A stretch of DNA of 40,453 bases, taken from positions 1 through 40,453 of the forward strand of contig JAOPYV010000174.1 of NCBI GenBank assembly GCA_025964435.1. The letters run 5' to 3'. This DNA is from Thermoleophilia bacterium. GTDB taxonomy: Bacteria; Actinomycetota; Thermoleophilia; Gaiellales; SKUG01. The notes beneath the pieces were generated by a model. It worked only from the letters and a program-made list of their open reading frames with translations, did no database searches and was not told the DNA's origin. The position numbers and the translations under genes are program-made. Below, one piece after another: positions 31,172 through 39,381 of this stretch (the stretch's first letter is position 1; the number at the start of each line of letters is the position of its first letter).

Positions 31172-33967
31172 TCACTCCTCGATTCGACGCTGCAGTGGGA
31201 ACCGGCTGGGCGTGCAGAGCGCGGCGACGACCATCGCGAGGAGTGGCACGAGCACAAGCGTGGCACCCAGGCTGCTCCACGGGATCGTGAATTCCGGTGC
31301 ACCGAACGTCGAGCGTGCGGCGTAGGCGAAGCAGCTGCCGAAGAGGACTCCCGCCACGACACCGAGCGAAGCGACGAACAGCGCCTGGGCAGCGACGATC
31401 GCTCGGCGACGACGCGGAGGCGCACCAACGGCAGCCATCGTCGCGAGGTCGGCTCGCCCCTCGGCCGCCGAGAGGGCGATGGTGATCGCCACCCCGACGA
31501 GCGTCACGAGCCCAGCGATTCCCGAGATGAGCAGGTACACGCGACGGTCCAACGCTTCCGGGCCGTCCTCCACCTGGATCGATCCACCTGCGTCGGCTGC
31601 AATCCGGGCCGCGGAATCGATGTCGCCCTGCGTGGTTCCCGAGCCAGGGGTGATGAGGACCGTGTCCACGTGCGTGTCCGCATCCAGCGCTGCGAGGTGG
31701 CTGGGTGAGATCACGACTGCAGGCAGGGTCGCGTAGGCCTGCTCTCGGCTCACGTAGAACGCGTCAAGGAGGAGCGTGGGCTCGATTCCCAGATCTGGCG
31801 AGGTAGGTCCACGAGGAGCTGGCGCTGCGTTGGGGCCGAGCGGTCCGATCCGCACGTGGTCGCCATCCTCGACGAGCGCGCGCGAAAAGACGATGGCTGA
31901 GCCCGCTTCGAATGCATCGCGCGCCTCGGCGCCCAGGCGGGCTCCCGCCAGCTGCTCCAGCTCGGCAACGCCATTCGCGACCGCGATCCCCCCGGCGTAG
32001 ACGCAGTCGATGCGGCAGCTCTCGGCCGTCACCGTCGACAGGGGAAGGCTCTCGTGAGCGACGCAGCCCTGTGTCGTGAGCAGCGCGGCGCCACAGGGGA
32101 GCACCGGGACGCGCAGCTCCACCGACGTTGCTCCCGGCAGCGCTGTCTCGACGGGTCGGCGGGCGGCGGCAACGATCTCGTCACGCGACGATCCCAGGGC
32201 CTCGAAGCCGCGGTCGAGGTCGTAGCCGCGCAACAGGATCGTCCCCTCCCTCGCCTCCGGAACGTACGTCGCCTCGTCCGCGGCCTCGTTACCGGCGACC
32301 GCGAATGCGAGCAGGACGGTTCCCGCGACGGCAATCGCGATGGCCGTGGTCGCCGGGCCGCTCCGATGGCGATTGCGCGATGCGTCACGCACGGCCAATC
32401 GCGGCACGAGCGACAGCCGTGATCCGATGCGCGCAACGAGCCCTATGACGTACGGCATGAGCACCACGAGGCCTGCAGCAACGACGGCTGCGCCCCCGAC
32501 GATGGCAAGGATGGCACCGGTCCCGGCGGGCTGGACGAGGATCGTTCCCATCTCCGCGGCCATCTCCAGCGAGCGCTGGTAGCGACGGAATCCTGCTGAC
32601 ATCGATCGCTCGCCCAGCAGTGCGATGGCACCGCCAGCCAGGATGAGGGATCCACCGATCCATGGCGCGCGAGGACGACGATTCGAGGAGCGTCCCCAGC
32701 GACCGGCGAGCGCGTCGACGACCTGCATCCGCGCCGCGCCGATGGCCGGGATCAGGGCAGCGGCGAGACCCGCAAGGATGCCGATGAGGGCAGCGCCGGC
32801 GATCTCCCACGGGCGCAGCACCCAGCGGTCGATGTCCTCTCCGGCGAGCCGCTCCCATCCGGCGCGCCCTGCATACATGCTGGCCACGCCGAGCAGGACG
32901 CCGAGCCCTGCACCGACCACACCGAGCACGAGTCCCTGGGCGAGCACGACGCGACGGACGTCACGGGGCGAGCCGCCGCCGACCGCGACCAGCCCGATGT
33001 CACGCGCCTGGCGCCGCACGCCGACAGCGAAGGCGGCACCTGCGAGCAGCACGATCTCCAGCAGGCCGAGACCGGCGATCAGCGCGACGGCCGCAGCTGC
33101 CTGGACCGCCTCGAGCGAGACGTTGCGCGGGTCGAGGTCGACGCCCCCGTCGAACCCGAATGCGGAGCGCGGCATGAGCGCGACACCTGCCGCGGCGAGC
33201 TGCGCCTGCACCACCGGGAAATCGGTACCCGGCGGGAGGTCGACCAGCAGGCGACGCTCCGCGCCGACGAGTGGCGTGGACCGCTCGACGGTTGGCGCCA
33301 GGGCCGAGCCGCGCGCCACGAACACCTGGTCGCAGCCGTGGCAGAACGGAGCTCGAGCTACGCCGGTGATGCGAACGCCCTCGACGTCACCGATGCGTAC
33401 CGAATCTCCGATGTCGAGGGCGAGACGATCCATGATGCCGGGTGACAGCAGCACCTCGCGATCCCCTTCGGCGGCGACGCCTGCGCGCAGGCGCACCCGG
33501 TGTCGATCGAGCGGCTCGTGAGGGTTGGCAGCATCGAGCTCTGCGTGGAGCAGGCGCGTTCCAGCCGCGACCGGCGTCATCGTCACGGCGCCGAAGCCAT
33601 CGAGGCCGACCGCACGTGCGCCAGATGGCAGCAACGCATCGATGTCGACGTCGCGCGGATCGCGCTCGTCGTCCGGAGCGGCAGCAGCGGCACTGACAGG
33701 CGCTGCCGGCGTGACACCGGGGAGGCTCCACGCGGCAAGCTCGTTGGATTCGAGCCTGCGCTCACTCGTCACGATCGCCATCGCATCTGCCGAGCCCAGC
33801 TCGCGTGATACGTGGCGGTCGGGATCATCCAGCGATCGCGCGACGATGTCAGCCATCGTGACGCCGGCGACAGGAACGGCGACGATGGCGCAGATCAGCA
33901 GGGAACGCCACGGCGCTCGTACGACCGTTCGTCGAGCGATGCGGAGCGCGGGACGCCAGCGCGACAT
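31172..33967 (-). CDS. FtsX/MacB-type ABC permease
   Basis: A 931-residue permease of the FtsX (ABC3) type. It starts MSRWRPALRIARRTVVRAP, with an N-terminal helix (LLICAIVAVPVAGVTMA), a large outer domain (AATPDD... AGVAAEGDREVLLSPGIMDRL), then a first group of membrane helices (AAVALIAGLGLLEIVLLAG), a second outer domain, and a last group (LLISGIAGLVTLVGVAITIAL). Such proteins use ATP in the cytosol to move lipids, peptides or drugs, or to drive outer processes. The ATG overlaps the ATPase stop by one base (TGATG), so it is coupled. The length (two FtsX units) is typical of LolCE-like or actinobacterial exporters. Substrate unknown. Confidence 0.9.
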   Translation of the reverse strand: MSRWRPALRIARRTVVRAPWRSLLICAIVAVPVAGVTMADIVARSLDDPDRHVSRELGSADAMAIVTSERRLESNELAAWSLPGVTPAAPVSAAAAAPDDERDPRDVDIDALLPSGARAVGLDGFGAVTMTPVAAGTRLLHAELDAANPHEPLDRHRVRLRAGVAAEGDREVLLSPGIMDRLALDIGDSVRIGDVEGVRITGVARAPFCHGCDQVFVARGSALAPTVERSTPLVGAERRLLVDLPPGTDFPVVQAQLAAAGVALMPRSAFGFDGGVDLDPRNVSLEAVQAAAAVALIAGLGLLEIVLLAGAAFAVGVRRQARDIGLVAVGGGSPRDVRRVVLAQGLVLGVVGAGLGVLLGVASMYAGRAGWERLAGEDIDRWVLRPWEIAGAALIGILAGLAAALIPAIGAARMQVVDALAGRWGRSSNRRPRAPWIGGSLILAGGAIALLGERSMSAGFRRYQRSLEMAAEMGTILVQPAGTGAILAIVGGAAVVAAGLVVLMPYVIGLVARIGSRLSLVPRLAVRDASRNRHRSGPATTAIAIAVAGTVLLAFAVAGNEAADEATYVPEAREGTILLRGYDLDRGFEALGSSRDEIVAAARRPVETALPGATSVELRVPVLPCGAALLTTQGCVAHESLPLSTVTAESCRIDCVYAGGIAVANGVAELEQLAGARLGAEARDAFEAGSAIVFSRALVEDGDHVRIGPLGPNAAPAPRGPTSPDLGIEPTLLLDAFYVSREQAYATLPAVVISPSHLAALDADTHVDTVLITPGSGTTQGDIDSAARIAADAGGSIQVEDGPEALDRRVYLLISGIAGLVTLVGVAITIALSAAEGRADLATMAAVGAPPRRRRAIVAAQALFVASLGVVAGVLFGSCFAYAARSTFGAPEFTIPWSSLGATLVLVPLLAMVVAALCTPSRFPLQRRIEE

Positions 33968-34656
33968 CAGACCGCTCCCTGCGTGGCGAGCTCGAGGCCG
34001 TCCTGCAGGTACACGATGCGGTCCGCCCATGCGGCGTAGCGAGCCTCATGGGTGACGAGCAGCGCAGCCGCGCCGGCGTCACACGCATCACGCAGCTGCG
34101 TCAGCACGAACTCGCCCGTCGTGGTGTCGAGCGCCCCCGTTGGCTCATCCGCCAACACGAGCTGACGTGGTCCCACCAATGCTCGCGCAATCGCCACGCG
34201 CTGCCGCTGCCCACCAGACATCTCATCAGGGAATCGATCGGCAACCTCGAGCAGGCCGATGCGATCCAACGCCTCAAGGCCCTGCCGCCGTGCGTCGCGC
34301 CACCCGACGCCATCGAGCTCGAGCGGCAGCGCGACGTTCTCGACTGCCGAGAGGGTCGGAACCAGGTTGTAGTCCTGGAACACGTAGCCGACGCTCGTCC
34401 TGCGCAGCGCCGCCAGTGCGGTGGCTGACATGCCCACGATCTCGGTGCCAGCGAGCCGGACGCTGCCACTCGTCGGCGCGTCGAGACCACCGGCGATGTT
34501 GAGCAGCGTCGACTTGCCGGACCCCGACGGACCCATCACTGCGACGAGCTCACCAGGCGCGAGCTGCAGGTCGACACCGCGAAGTGCCTGCACGAGCGCG
34601 TCGCCCGTGCCGTGCTCGCGCGTGACGGCCCGGAGGTCGAGGATCGAGTCGGTCAT
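33967..34656 (-). CDS. LolD/MacB-type ABC ATP-binding protein
   Basis: A 229-residue ATPase. It has Walker A MGPSGSGKST, Q loop VFQDYNLVPTLS, signature MSGGQRQRVAIARAL, Walker B LVLADEPTGALD and switch His in LLVTHEARYA. These features are those of the LolD/MacB class, which serves FtsX-type permeases such as the one encoded next. The ATG at 34656 overlaps the stop of the PadR gene (ATGA). A 101-codon upstream extension of the frame is a shadow of the PadR gene in another frame. Works with the permease to move an unknown substrate. Confidence 0.94.
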   Translation of the reverse strand: MTDSILDLRAVTREHGTGDALVQALRGVDLQLAPGELVAVMGPSGSGKSTLLNIAGGLDAPTSGSVRLAGTEIVGMSATALAALRRTSVGYVFQDYNLVPTLSAVENVALPLELDGVGWRDARRQGLEALDRIGLLEVADRFPDEMSGGQRQRVAIARALVGPRQLVLADEPTGALDTTTGEFVLTQLRDACDAGAAALLVTHEARYAAWADRIVYLQDGLELATQGAV

Positions 34657-35195
34657 GTGGTGCCTTCCGTGGGCATCGTCGGGGCTTCGGGGATCTGGGC
34701 GATGCAGTGGTCGAGCCAGCGCACCTCGGCCTCTGCGTGGAACAGCTGGGAATCCAGCACCAGCCGCTGCGCGACATCGCCCGCCTGGGAGGCGACACGC
34801 TTGCGCTGGGTCAGCACCTGCATTGCGCGCATCGTTTCGGCGCGCTGGACGTGGATCACGCGTCGCGCATCCACCGCGGGGTTCGCGACTGCGAGCGCGA
34901 CCTTCGCGACGAGCTCCTCGCGGGCACTGCCGTCCCGCGCGATCGGCTCTGCGTACCAACGCCCGAGCTGCGCACGCCCGTCATCGGTGATGCGGTAGGC
35001 ATTGCGGCCGTGCGCATCGGTGGCGCCGTCGGGCTCCACCATTCCGTCCCGCTCGAGACGCCCCAACGTCGTGTAGACCTGTCCGACATTGAGCGGCCAC
35101 GTGCCGCCGGTCGCAGCTTCGAACTGCTCGCGCAGGCCGTAGCCGTGCTGGGGCCGCTCCTCAAGGAGCGACAGGATGCCATGGGAGACGGACAT
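34653..35195 (-). CDS. PadR family transcriptional regulator
   Basis: A 180-residue regulator. The N-terminal winged helix is typical of PadR: SHGILSLLEERPQHGYGLREQF, GQVYTTLGRLERDGMVEPDG and NAYRITDDGRAQLGRWY. The C-terminal half is a long dimer helix region. It is the first gene of a PadR-ATPase-permease operon with overlaps, and its start lies three bases from a perfect 11-bp palindrome. It should repress its own operon until a ligand, probably the exporter substrate, is bound. Confidence 0.93.
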   Translation of the reverse strand: MSVSHGILSLLEERPQHGYGLREQFEAATGGTWPLNVGQVYTTLGRLERDGMVEPDGATDAHGRNAYRITDDGRAQLGRWYAEPIARDGSAREELVAKVALAVANPAVDARRVIHVQRAETMRAMQVLTQRKRVASQAGDVAQRLVLDSQLFHAEAEVRWLDHCIAQIPEAPTMPTEGTT

Positions 35196-35197
35196 AT

Positions 35198-35223
35198 ATA
35201 CTCAGTATACGCATACTGAGTAT
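35198..35223. promoter_or_regulatory. PadR operator and core promoter
   Basis: ATACTCAGTAT and ATACTGAGTAT are perfect 11-bp complementary arms around ACGC, strikingly AT-rich in this GC-rich DNA. The minus-strand reading contains the -10 hexamer TATACT (35204-35209), eight bases before the padR ATG, so a bound repressor would block the promoter. Confidence 0.8.
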
Positions 35224-35253
35224 GCACGCAACCCCGGGGCGCGCGGGCGGCGA

Positions 35254-35709
35254 CTACTCCTTGTCGGAGGTCGCCTTGTAGCCCGCCTTGGCCAGCGCCG
35301 TATTGGCTTCCTGCAGGTCGTCGACGATCGGTCCGGCCTCGCCGACGAGCGCGGCTTCCTGCTCCGAATCGCCGTTCGCCTCGACCAGCTTGCCGAACAG
35401 GTCGGCGTAGGCGCCCAGCGCCTTCACGAACTTCGCGTTCGCCTTCTCGGCGTCCTCCGGCGGATCGAGCTTGTCCGCGGCTGCCGCGGCGGCCTTGAGC
35501 GCCGCGTCCTGGTCGCGGATCGCGGCATTGCGCTTGTCGGCATCCAGCTCGCCCGACGCCTTGTCCGATGCCTTCTTGGCGTCGTCGAGGTGCGCCTGCA
35601 CGCCGCGCAGGCCAGCCTCGTAGTCGTCCTTGTTCGGCCCGCCGCCACAGCCCGCAGCCAGCAGGACTGCGAGAAGGACGGTGACGATAAGGGCGATGCG
35701 ACGGTACAT
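35254..35709 (-). CDS. Small helical lipoprotein
   Basis: A 151-residue lipoprotein. The signal ends in LLAAGCGGG; the mature part starts PNKDDYEAGLRGVQAHLDDAKK and is Ala-, Asp- and Lys-rich, predicted mostly helical, with LDPPEDAEKA in the middle and a final ALAKAGYKA. It is similar in layout to the lipoproteins at 16512 and 35732. AGGAAG lies eight bases before the ATG. It follows the 35732 lipoprotein gene by 22 bases in the same direction and is probably in its operon with the malic enzyme. Function unknown. Confidence 0.8.
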   Translation of the reverse strand: MYRRIALIVTVLLAVLLAAGCGGGPNKDDYEAGLRGVQAHLDDAKKASDKASGELDADKRNAAIRDQDAALKAAAAAADKLDPPEDAEKANAKFVKALGAYADLFGKLVEANGDSEQEAALVGEAGPIVDDLQEANTALAKAGYKATSDKE

Positions 35710-35731
35710 GGTGGTGCTTCCTGTCTGGATG

Positions 35732-36160
35732 TCAGAGCTCGACGTCGACGCCGGCTTCTCGGATGGCAGTGACGGCCTGTTCCACGCGGGGGAAGGAGTC
35801 GTCCTCGGCGAATCTTCGCGTCAGCGTCTCGGCCCGCTTGGGGTCGGTCTCGGCGATCTCGCGGGCGTCGGTCAGCAGCCGGATGGCTCCCGACATGTCC
35901 CGCACCGCGTCGACCAGTTCACGGTGCTCGTCGGCCAGCTCTTCCGGTGGTTCGACGAGGTCGAGCTGCTCCGCCGCGTCCGCGAGTGCCACGCGCGTCT
36001 TCTCCGGGTCCGCCGAGGAGTCGCGGTTGGTCGCCTCGACCTCGGCCATCGTGCTGCGCAGCTCGGCGGCGTACTCGGACTTCGTCGGCCCGTTGGAGCA
36101 GGCGCCGAGGAGCAGCGCGAGCGCTGCGATCGTCATCACCGGTCGAACCATTGGGGTCAC
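35732..36160 (-). CDS. Small TKSEY-type lipoprotein
   Basis: A 142-residue lipoprotein. The signal is MTIAALALLLGAC; the mature part begins SNGPTKSEYAAELRSTMAEVEA and includes LDLVEPPEELADEHRELV. It closely mirrors the lipoprotein at 16512 (TKSEYEKEVRSVMVEV and IEPPADVKELHGDLV). The GTG start at 36160 has GGAGG six bases upstream and overlaps the malic enzyme stop as GTGA; an ATG three codons later is possible. It is thus translated with the malic enzyme, an unusual pairing. Function unknown. Confidence 0.8.
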   Translation of the reverse strand: MTPMVRPVMTIAALALLLGACSNGPTKSEYAAELRSTMAEVEATNRDSSADPEKTRVALADAAEQLDLVEPPEELADEHRELVDAVRDMSGAIRLLTDAREIAETDPKRAETLTRRFAEDDSFPRVEQAVTAIREAGVDVEL

Positions 36161-37608
36161 GCCTTGCCTCCGGGCACGTAGAGCGGGGCTGCTCCATCCG
36201 GCATTCGACGCGCAGTCCCACTCTCCCGCGCGGCGGCTGCAACGGCGTGTGCGACGGCCGTCGCGACCTCCTCGTTGAAGACCGACGGAATGATGTATTC
36301 CTCGCTCAGCTGCTCGGCCGGGATCACCTCGGCGATGGCGTGCGCGGCGGCCACCTTCATGCCCTCGTCGATCGCGTGGGCCCGCACGTCGAGCGCACCG
36401 CGGAACAGGCCCGGGAAGCAGAGCACGTTGTTGATCTGGTTCGGGTAGTCGCTGCGGCCGGTCGCGACGACGCGCACGTTCGGCGGCACGTCCTCGGGAT
36501 GGATCTCCGGGACGGGGTTGGCCATCGCGAACACGGCGGCGCCGTCGGCCATCCGTGCGACCTGCTCGGTCGTGACGAGGTTCGGTCCCGAGAGGCCGAT
36601 GAAGACGTCGGCGCCGGTGAGCGCCTCGTCGATGCCGCCGGTCACGTTGCGCGGGTTGGTCGTCTCGGCCCACCAGGCGTGCGGCTCGTCCGCCATGTCG
36701 CCGCGGTCGGCGTGGAGGATCCCCTTGCGGTCGATGCCGATCAGGTCGCGCACGCCGCCGTCGTGGAGCAGGCGTGCGACCGCGGTTCCCGCAGCGCCGG
36801 CGCCGAGCACGACGACCTTCAGGTCCGACAGCTCCCGCTCGAGCAGGCGCGCGGTGCCGATCAGCGCGGCGAGCACGACGACTGCCGTGCCGTGCTGGTC
36901 GTCGTGGAAGACCGGGATGTCGAGCTCCTCGCGCAGGCGACGCTCGATCTCGAAGCAGCGCGGCGCGGAGATGTCCTCGAGGTTGATGCCGCCGAAGCCG
37001 GGGGCGATCGCCTTCACGGCCGCGATGATCTCCTCGACGTCGGTCGTGTCGAGGCAGATCGGCCAGGCGTCGACGTTCGCGAAGCGCTTGAACAGCACGG
37101 CCTTGCCTTCCATCACCGGCATCGCCGCCTCGGGGCCGATGTCGCCGAGCCCGAGCACCGCCGTGCCGTCGGAGACGACCGCCACCGTGTTGCGCTTGAT
37201 CGTCAGCGCCCAGGCGCGCTCGGGATCCTCGGCGATCGCCTCGCAGATGCGCCCGACGCCGGGCGTGTACGCCATCGAGAGGTCGTCGCGCGTCTTGAGC
37301 GGCACGCGCGAGCGGATCTCGAGCTTGCCGCCGAGGTGCATGAGGAAGGTGCGGTCGGAGACGTGCTCGACCTCGATGCCGTCGCCGGCCGCGACGATCG
37401 CGTCGACGATGCGCTGCGCGTGCTCGGTGTCGGTCGCGGCGACGGTGACGTCGCGCCAGAGGTGCGCGCTCGAGCTGCGCGCGATGTCGACGGCGCCGAG
37501 GTCGCCGCCGGCCTCGGCGACGGCAGCGGCCACGCGGGCGAAGGTGCCGGGTCGCCGGTCGAGCTGGATGCGGACGGTGAAGCTGTAGGACGCGCTGAGA
37601 TTGGCCAT
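36157..37608 (-). CDS. NAD(P)-dependent malic enzyme with N-terminal ACT domain
   Basis: A 483-residue enzyme that converts malate to pyruvate and CO2 with reduction of NAD(P). An ACT domain fills residues ~8-80 ([21 protein letters not shown]). The malic domain follows: [48 protein letters not shown]. The Rossmann part shows [20 protein letters not shown] and IGLSGPN, then AMANPVPEI. The ACT domain probably gives allosteric control by an amino acid or related metabolite. Length is normal for the short bacterial malic enzyme plus ACT. CAGACT is six bases before the ATG. It heads a unit with two lipoproteins and diverges from the SDR gene. Confidence 0.93.
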   Translation of the reverse strand: MANLSASYSFTVRIQLDRRPGTFARVAAAVAEAGGDLGAVDIARSSSAHLWRDVTVAATDTEHAQRIVDAIVAAGDGIEVEHVSDRTFLMHLGGKLEIRSRVPLKTRDDLSMAYTPGVGRICEAIAEDPERAWALTIKRNTVAVVSDGTAVLGLGDIGPEAAMPVMEGKAVLFKRFANVDAWPICLDTTDVEEIIAAVKAIAPGFGGINLEDISAPRCFEIERRLREELDIPVFHDDQHGTAVVVLAALIGTARLLERELSDLKVVVLGAGAAGTAVARLLHDGGVRDLIGIDRKGILHADRGDMADEPHAWWAETTNPRNVTGGIDEALTGADVFIGLSGPNLVTTEQVARMADGAAVFAMANPVPEIHPEDVPPNVRVVATGRSDYPNQINNVLCFPGLFRGALDVRAHAIDEGMKVAAAHAIAEVIPAEQLSEEYIIPSVFNEEVATAVAHAVAAAARESGTARRMPDGAAPLYVPGGKA

Positions 37609-37614
37609 GTCGCT

Positions 37615-37620
37615 AGTCTG
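37615..37620 (-). promoter_or_regulatory. -10 hexamer of leaderless malic enzyme gene
   Basis: CAGACT on the minus strand, six bases before the ATG at 37608, in the 49-base divergent gap with the SDR gene. Confidence 0.4.
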
Positions 37621-37657
37621 CCGGACTCAGCAGTCCATGACACCTGAAGGAGCCACC

Positions 37658-38362
37658 ATGACCGCCACCGACCTCGACGGACGCGTCCTGCTCATCACGG
37701 GCGCCAGCAGCGGCATCGGCGCCGCGATCGCCGAAGCGGCAGCAGCCGTCGGCATGCGCGTGGTGCTCGGTGCGCGCCGGCTCGACCGGCTCGAGGCGCT
37801 CGCCGCGAAGCTCGGCGGCGACGACCACGCCCGTGCCGTGCAGCTCGACGTGACGGACTGGGCCTCCAACGAGGCGTTCGTGCAGGCCGGCCTCGATGCC
37901 TTCGGCTCTGTCGATGCAGTGGTCGCGAACGCCGGCTTCGGCGCGCCGCGCGGCTGGCTCAACTCGACCCCCGAGCACTGGCACGACATGGTGCTGACCA
38001 ACGTGCTCGGTGCCGCGTACACGCTGCGTGCCGCGCTGCCCGCGCTGACGGCGGCGAAGGGAGATGCGGTGCTGACCAGCTCCGTCGCCGGGCGCCGCGT
38101 GCTGCCGGGCTCGCTCTACTCCGCCACCAAGCATGCGGTCACTGCGATGGCCGAGGCCGTGCGCCTGGAGTACGCCGAGCAGGGCGTGCGCGTCACGAGC
38201 ATCGAGCCCGGCATGGTCGACACGCCCTTCTTCGACGATGGCGCGCCGGAGTGGGCGCTCGCCGACGAGGATGTCGCCAATGCCGTGCTCTACGCGCTGT
38301 CCCAGCCGCCGCGCGCGACGGTCACTACGATCACGCTGCGGCCGTCGGCGCAGGTGATCTAG
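37658..38362 (+). CDS. Short-chain dehydrogenase/reductase (SDR)
   Basis: A 234-residue classical SDR oxidoreductase. LLITGASSGIGAAIA near residue 12 binds NAD(P), DVTD stabilises the adenine, VANAGFG is the NAG motif, TSSVAG holds the catalytic Ser and YSATKHA holds Tyr and Lys. The GARRLDR after β2 suggests NADP preference. The substrate cannot be read. AGGAG sits eight bases before the ATG. The transcript ends at the hairpin at 38408. Confidence 0.92.
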   Translation: MTATDLDGRVLLITGASSGIGAAIAEAAAAVGMRVVLGARRLDRLEALAAKLGGDDHARAVQLDVTDWASNEAFVQAGLDAFGSVDAVVANAGFGAPRGWLNSTPEHWHDMVLTNVLGAAYTLRAALPALTAAKGDAVLTSSVAGRRVLPGSLYSATKHAVTAMAEAVRLEYAEQGVRVTSIEPGMVDTPFFDDGAPEWALADEDVANAVLYALSQPPRATVTTITLRPSAQVI

Positions 38363-38407
38363 CGCCTACTGGTCTCGTGCGCTGAGCGACGCACGCGGTA
38401 ACGAATT

Positions 38408-38442
38408 CGGGGCCCGACATCCGTGATGGATGTCGGGCCCCG
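38408..38442. terminator. Perfect 15-bp bidirectional terminator hairpin
   Basis: CGGGGCCCGACATCC (38408-38422) pairs exactly with 38428-38442 around GTGAT. It lies between the convergent SDR (+) and sigma factor (-) genes. It lacks a T tract, as is usual in this genome. Confidence 0.85.
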
Positions 38443-38489
38443 TGTGCGCTCCCGAACTGCGGCTCGTCGTCGCGCAGCCTGTCCCCCGG

Positions 38490-39143
38490 TCAGGCTGCGG
38501 CGCTGGCGAGCGTCGGGTCGGCACCGGGTGCTACGGCGCGCATGCTCGTGGCGAGCTGGCGACGGGCCCGGAAGATGAGGCTCTCGACGGCGCCCTGCGT
38601 GGTGTGCAGCGCGTCGGCGATCTCGGCGTAGCTCGCACCCTGCAGCTCGCGCAGCACGATGGCCTTGCGCTGCTGCTCCGGCAGGCGCTCGAGTGCGCGG
38701 CGCAGGGCGGTTGCGTGGAGGTGCTGGTCGAACTGGTCCTCGACCTGGCGGTGCGAGGCGACGTCGATGCCGTCGAGCGAGCCGGCCGGCTTGCGGGTGT
38801 GGGTGCGGATCCGGTTGAGGCAGACGTTGCGGGCGATGCGGAACAGCCACGAGGTCTCGGTGCGCGGCACGCGACCGTCGACCAACGCGTTGTAGACGTT
38901 GAGGAAGGTGGTCTGCACCGCGTCCTCGGCGTCCTCGCGGTTGCGGAGCATGGAGATCGAGTAGGCGAACAGCCGCTGGGCGTACTCGTCGTGCAGCTGC
39001 TTGAGCGCGATCTCCGGGTGGGCGTAGTCGATGACGGGGCCGGTCGGCTCCTCGCGCTCGAACAGCTCGACGACGTTGTCGGTGGTGCCACCTGCGAGCA
39101 GTGCCGAATCGGCCTGCGTGTCAGTTGCGAAGAAATCATCCAT
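38490..39143 (-). CDS. ECF-type RNA polymerase sigma factor
   Basis: A 217-residue sigma-70 family protein of the ECF type. Region 2 is YAQRLFAYSISMLRNREDAEDAVQTTFLNVYNAL, with TSWLFRIARNVCLNRIR at its end; region 4 is ALERLPEQQRKAIVLRELQGASYAEIADALHTTQGAVESLIFRARRQLA. A ~45-residue acidic N-terminal extension precedes region 2. No anti-sigma factor is encoded next to it in the window. AGGAGG is seven bases before the ATG. The 238 bases to holB hold no gene that I can support. Its regulon is unknown; region 4 contacts a -35 element. Confidence 0.93.
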   Translation of the reverse strand: MDDFFATDTQADSALLAGGTTDNVVELFEREEPTGPVIDYAHPEIALKQLHDEYAQRLFAYSISMLRNREDAEDAVQTTFLNVYNALVDGRVPRTETSWLFRIARNVCLNRIRTHTRKPAGSLDGIDVASHRQVEDQFDQHLHATALRRALERLPEQQRKAIVLRELQGASYAEIADALHTTQGAVESLIFRARRQLATSMRAVAPGADPTLASAAA

Positions 39144-39381
39144 GGTGTTGCCTCCTGATCGTGCCGGAACTTGTCTGGAATGCCCCCCGGCATCCGGCAC
39201 AGGAAAGATCGGCCCACGGTGTGATCGCTCCAACGAGGGTTTCGCAAGCTGTCCGTGAAGAGCCTGTAAGGCCGTCGACGCCGGAACGGTGCGGATTCCA
39301 CACCGCCGGCATTTCCTGCGCTCGATTTCCCACGCTTCGGCGGGCTTTGCAGGTTTTCGGGGGTCTCGGCTCCCGGGGGCG

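Noticed and set aside
33968-34030. N-terminal extension of the FtsX-type permease
   Set aside because: It runs through the ATPase gene. The start at 33967 is coupled to the ATPase stop and gives a normal first helix.
38490-39381. Anti-sigma factor next to the ECF sigma factor
   Set aside because: The neighbours are an SDR (convergent) and holB; no zinc-finger anti-sigma-like or membrane protein is present in the window beside it.
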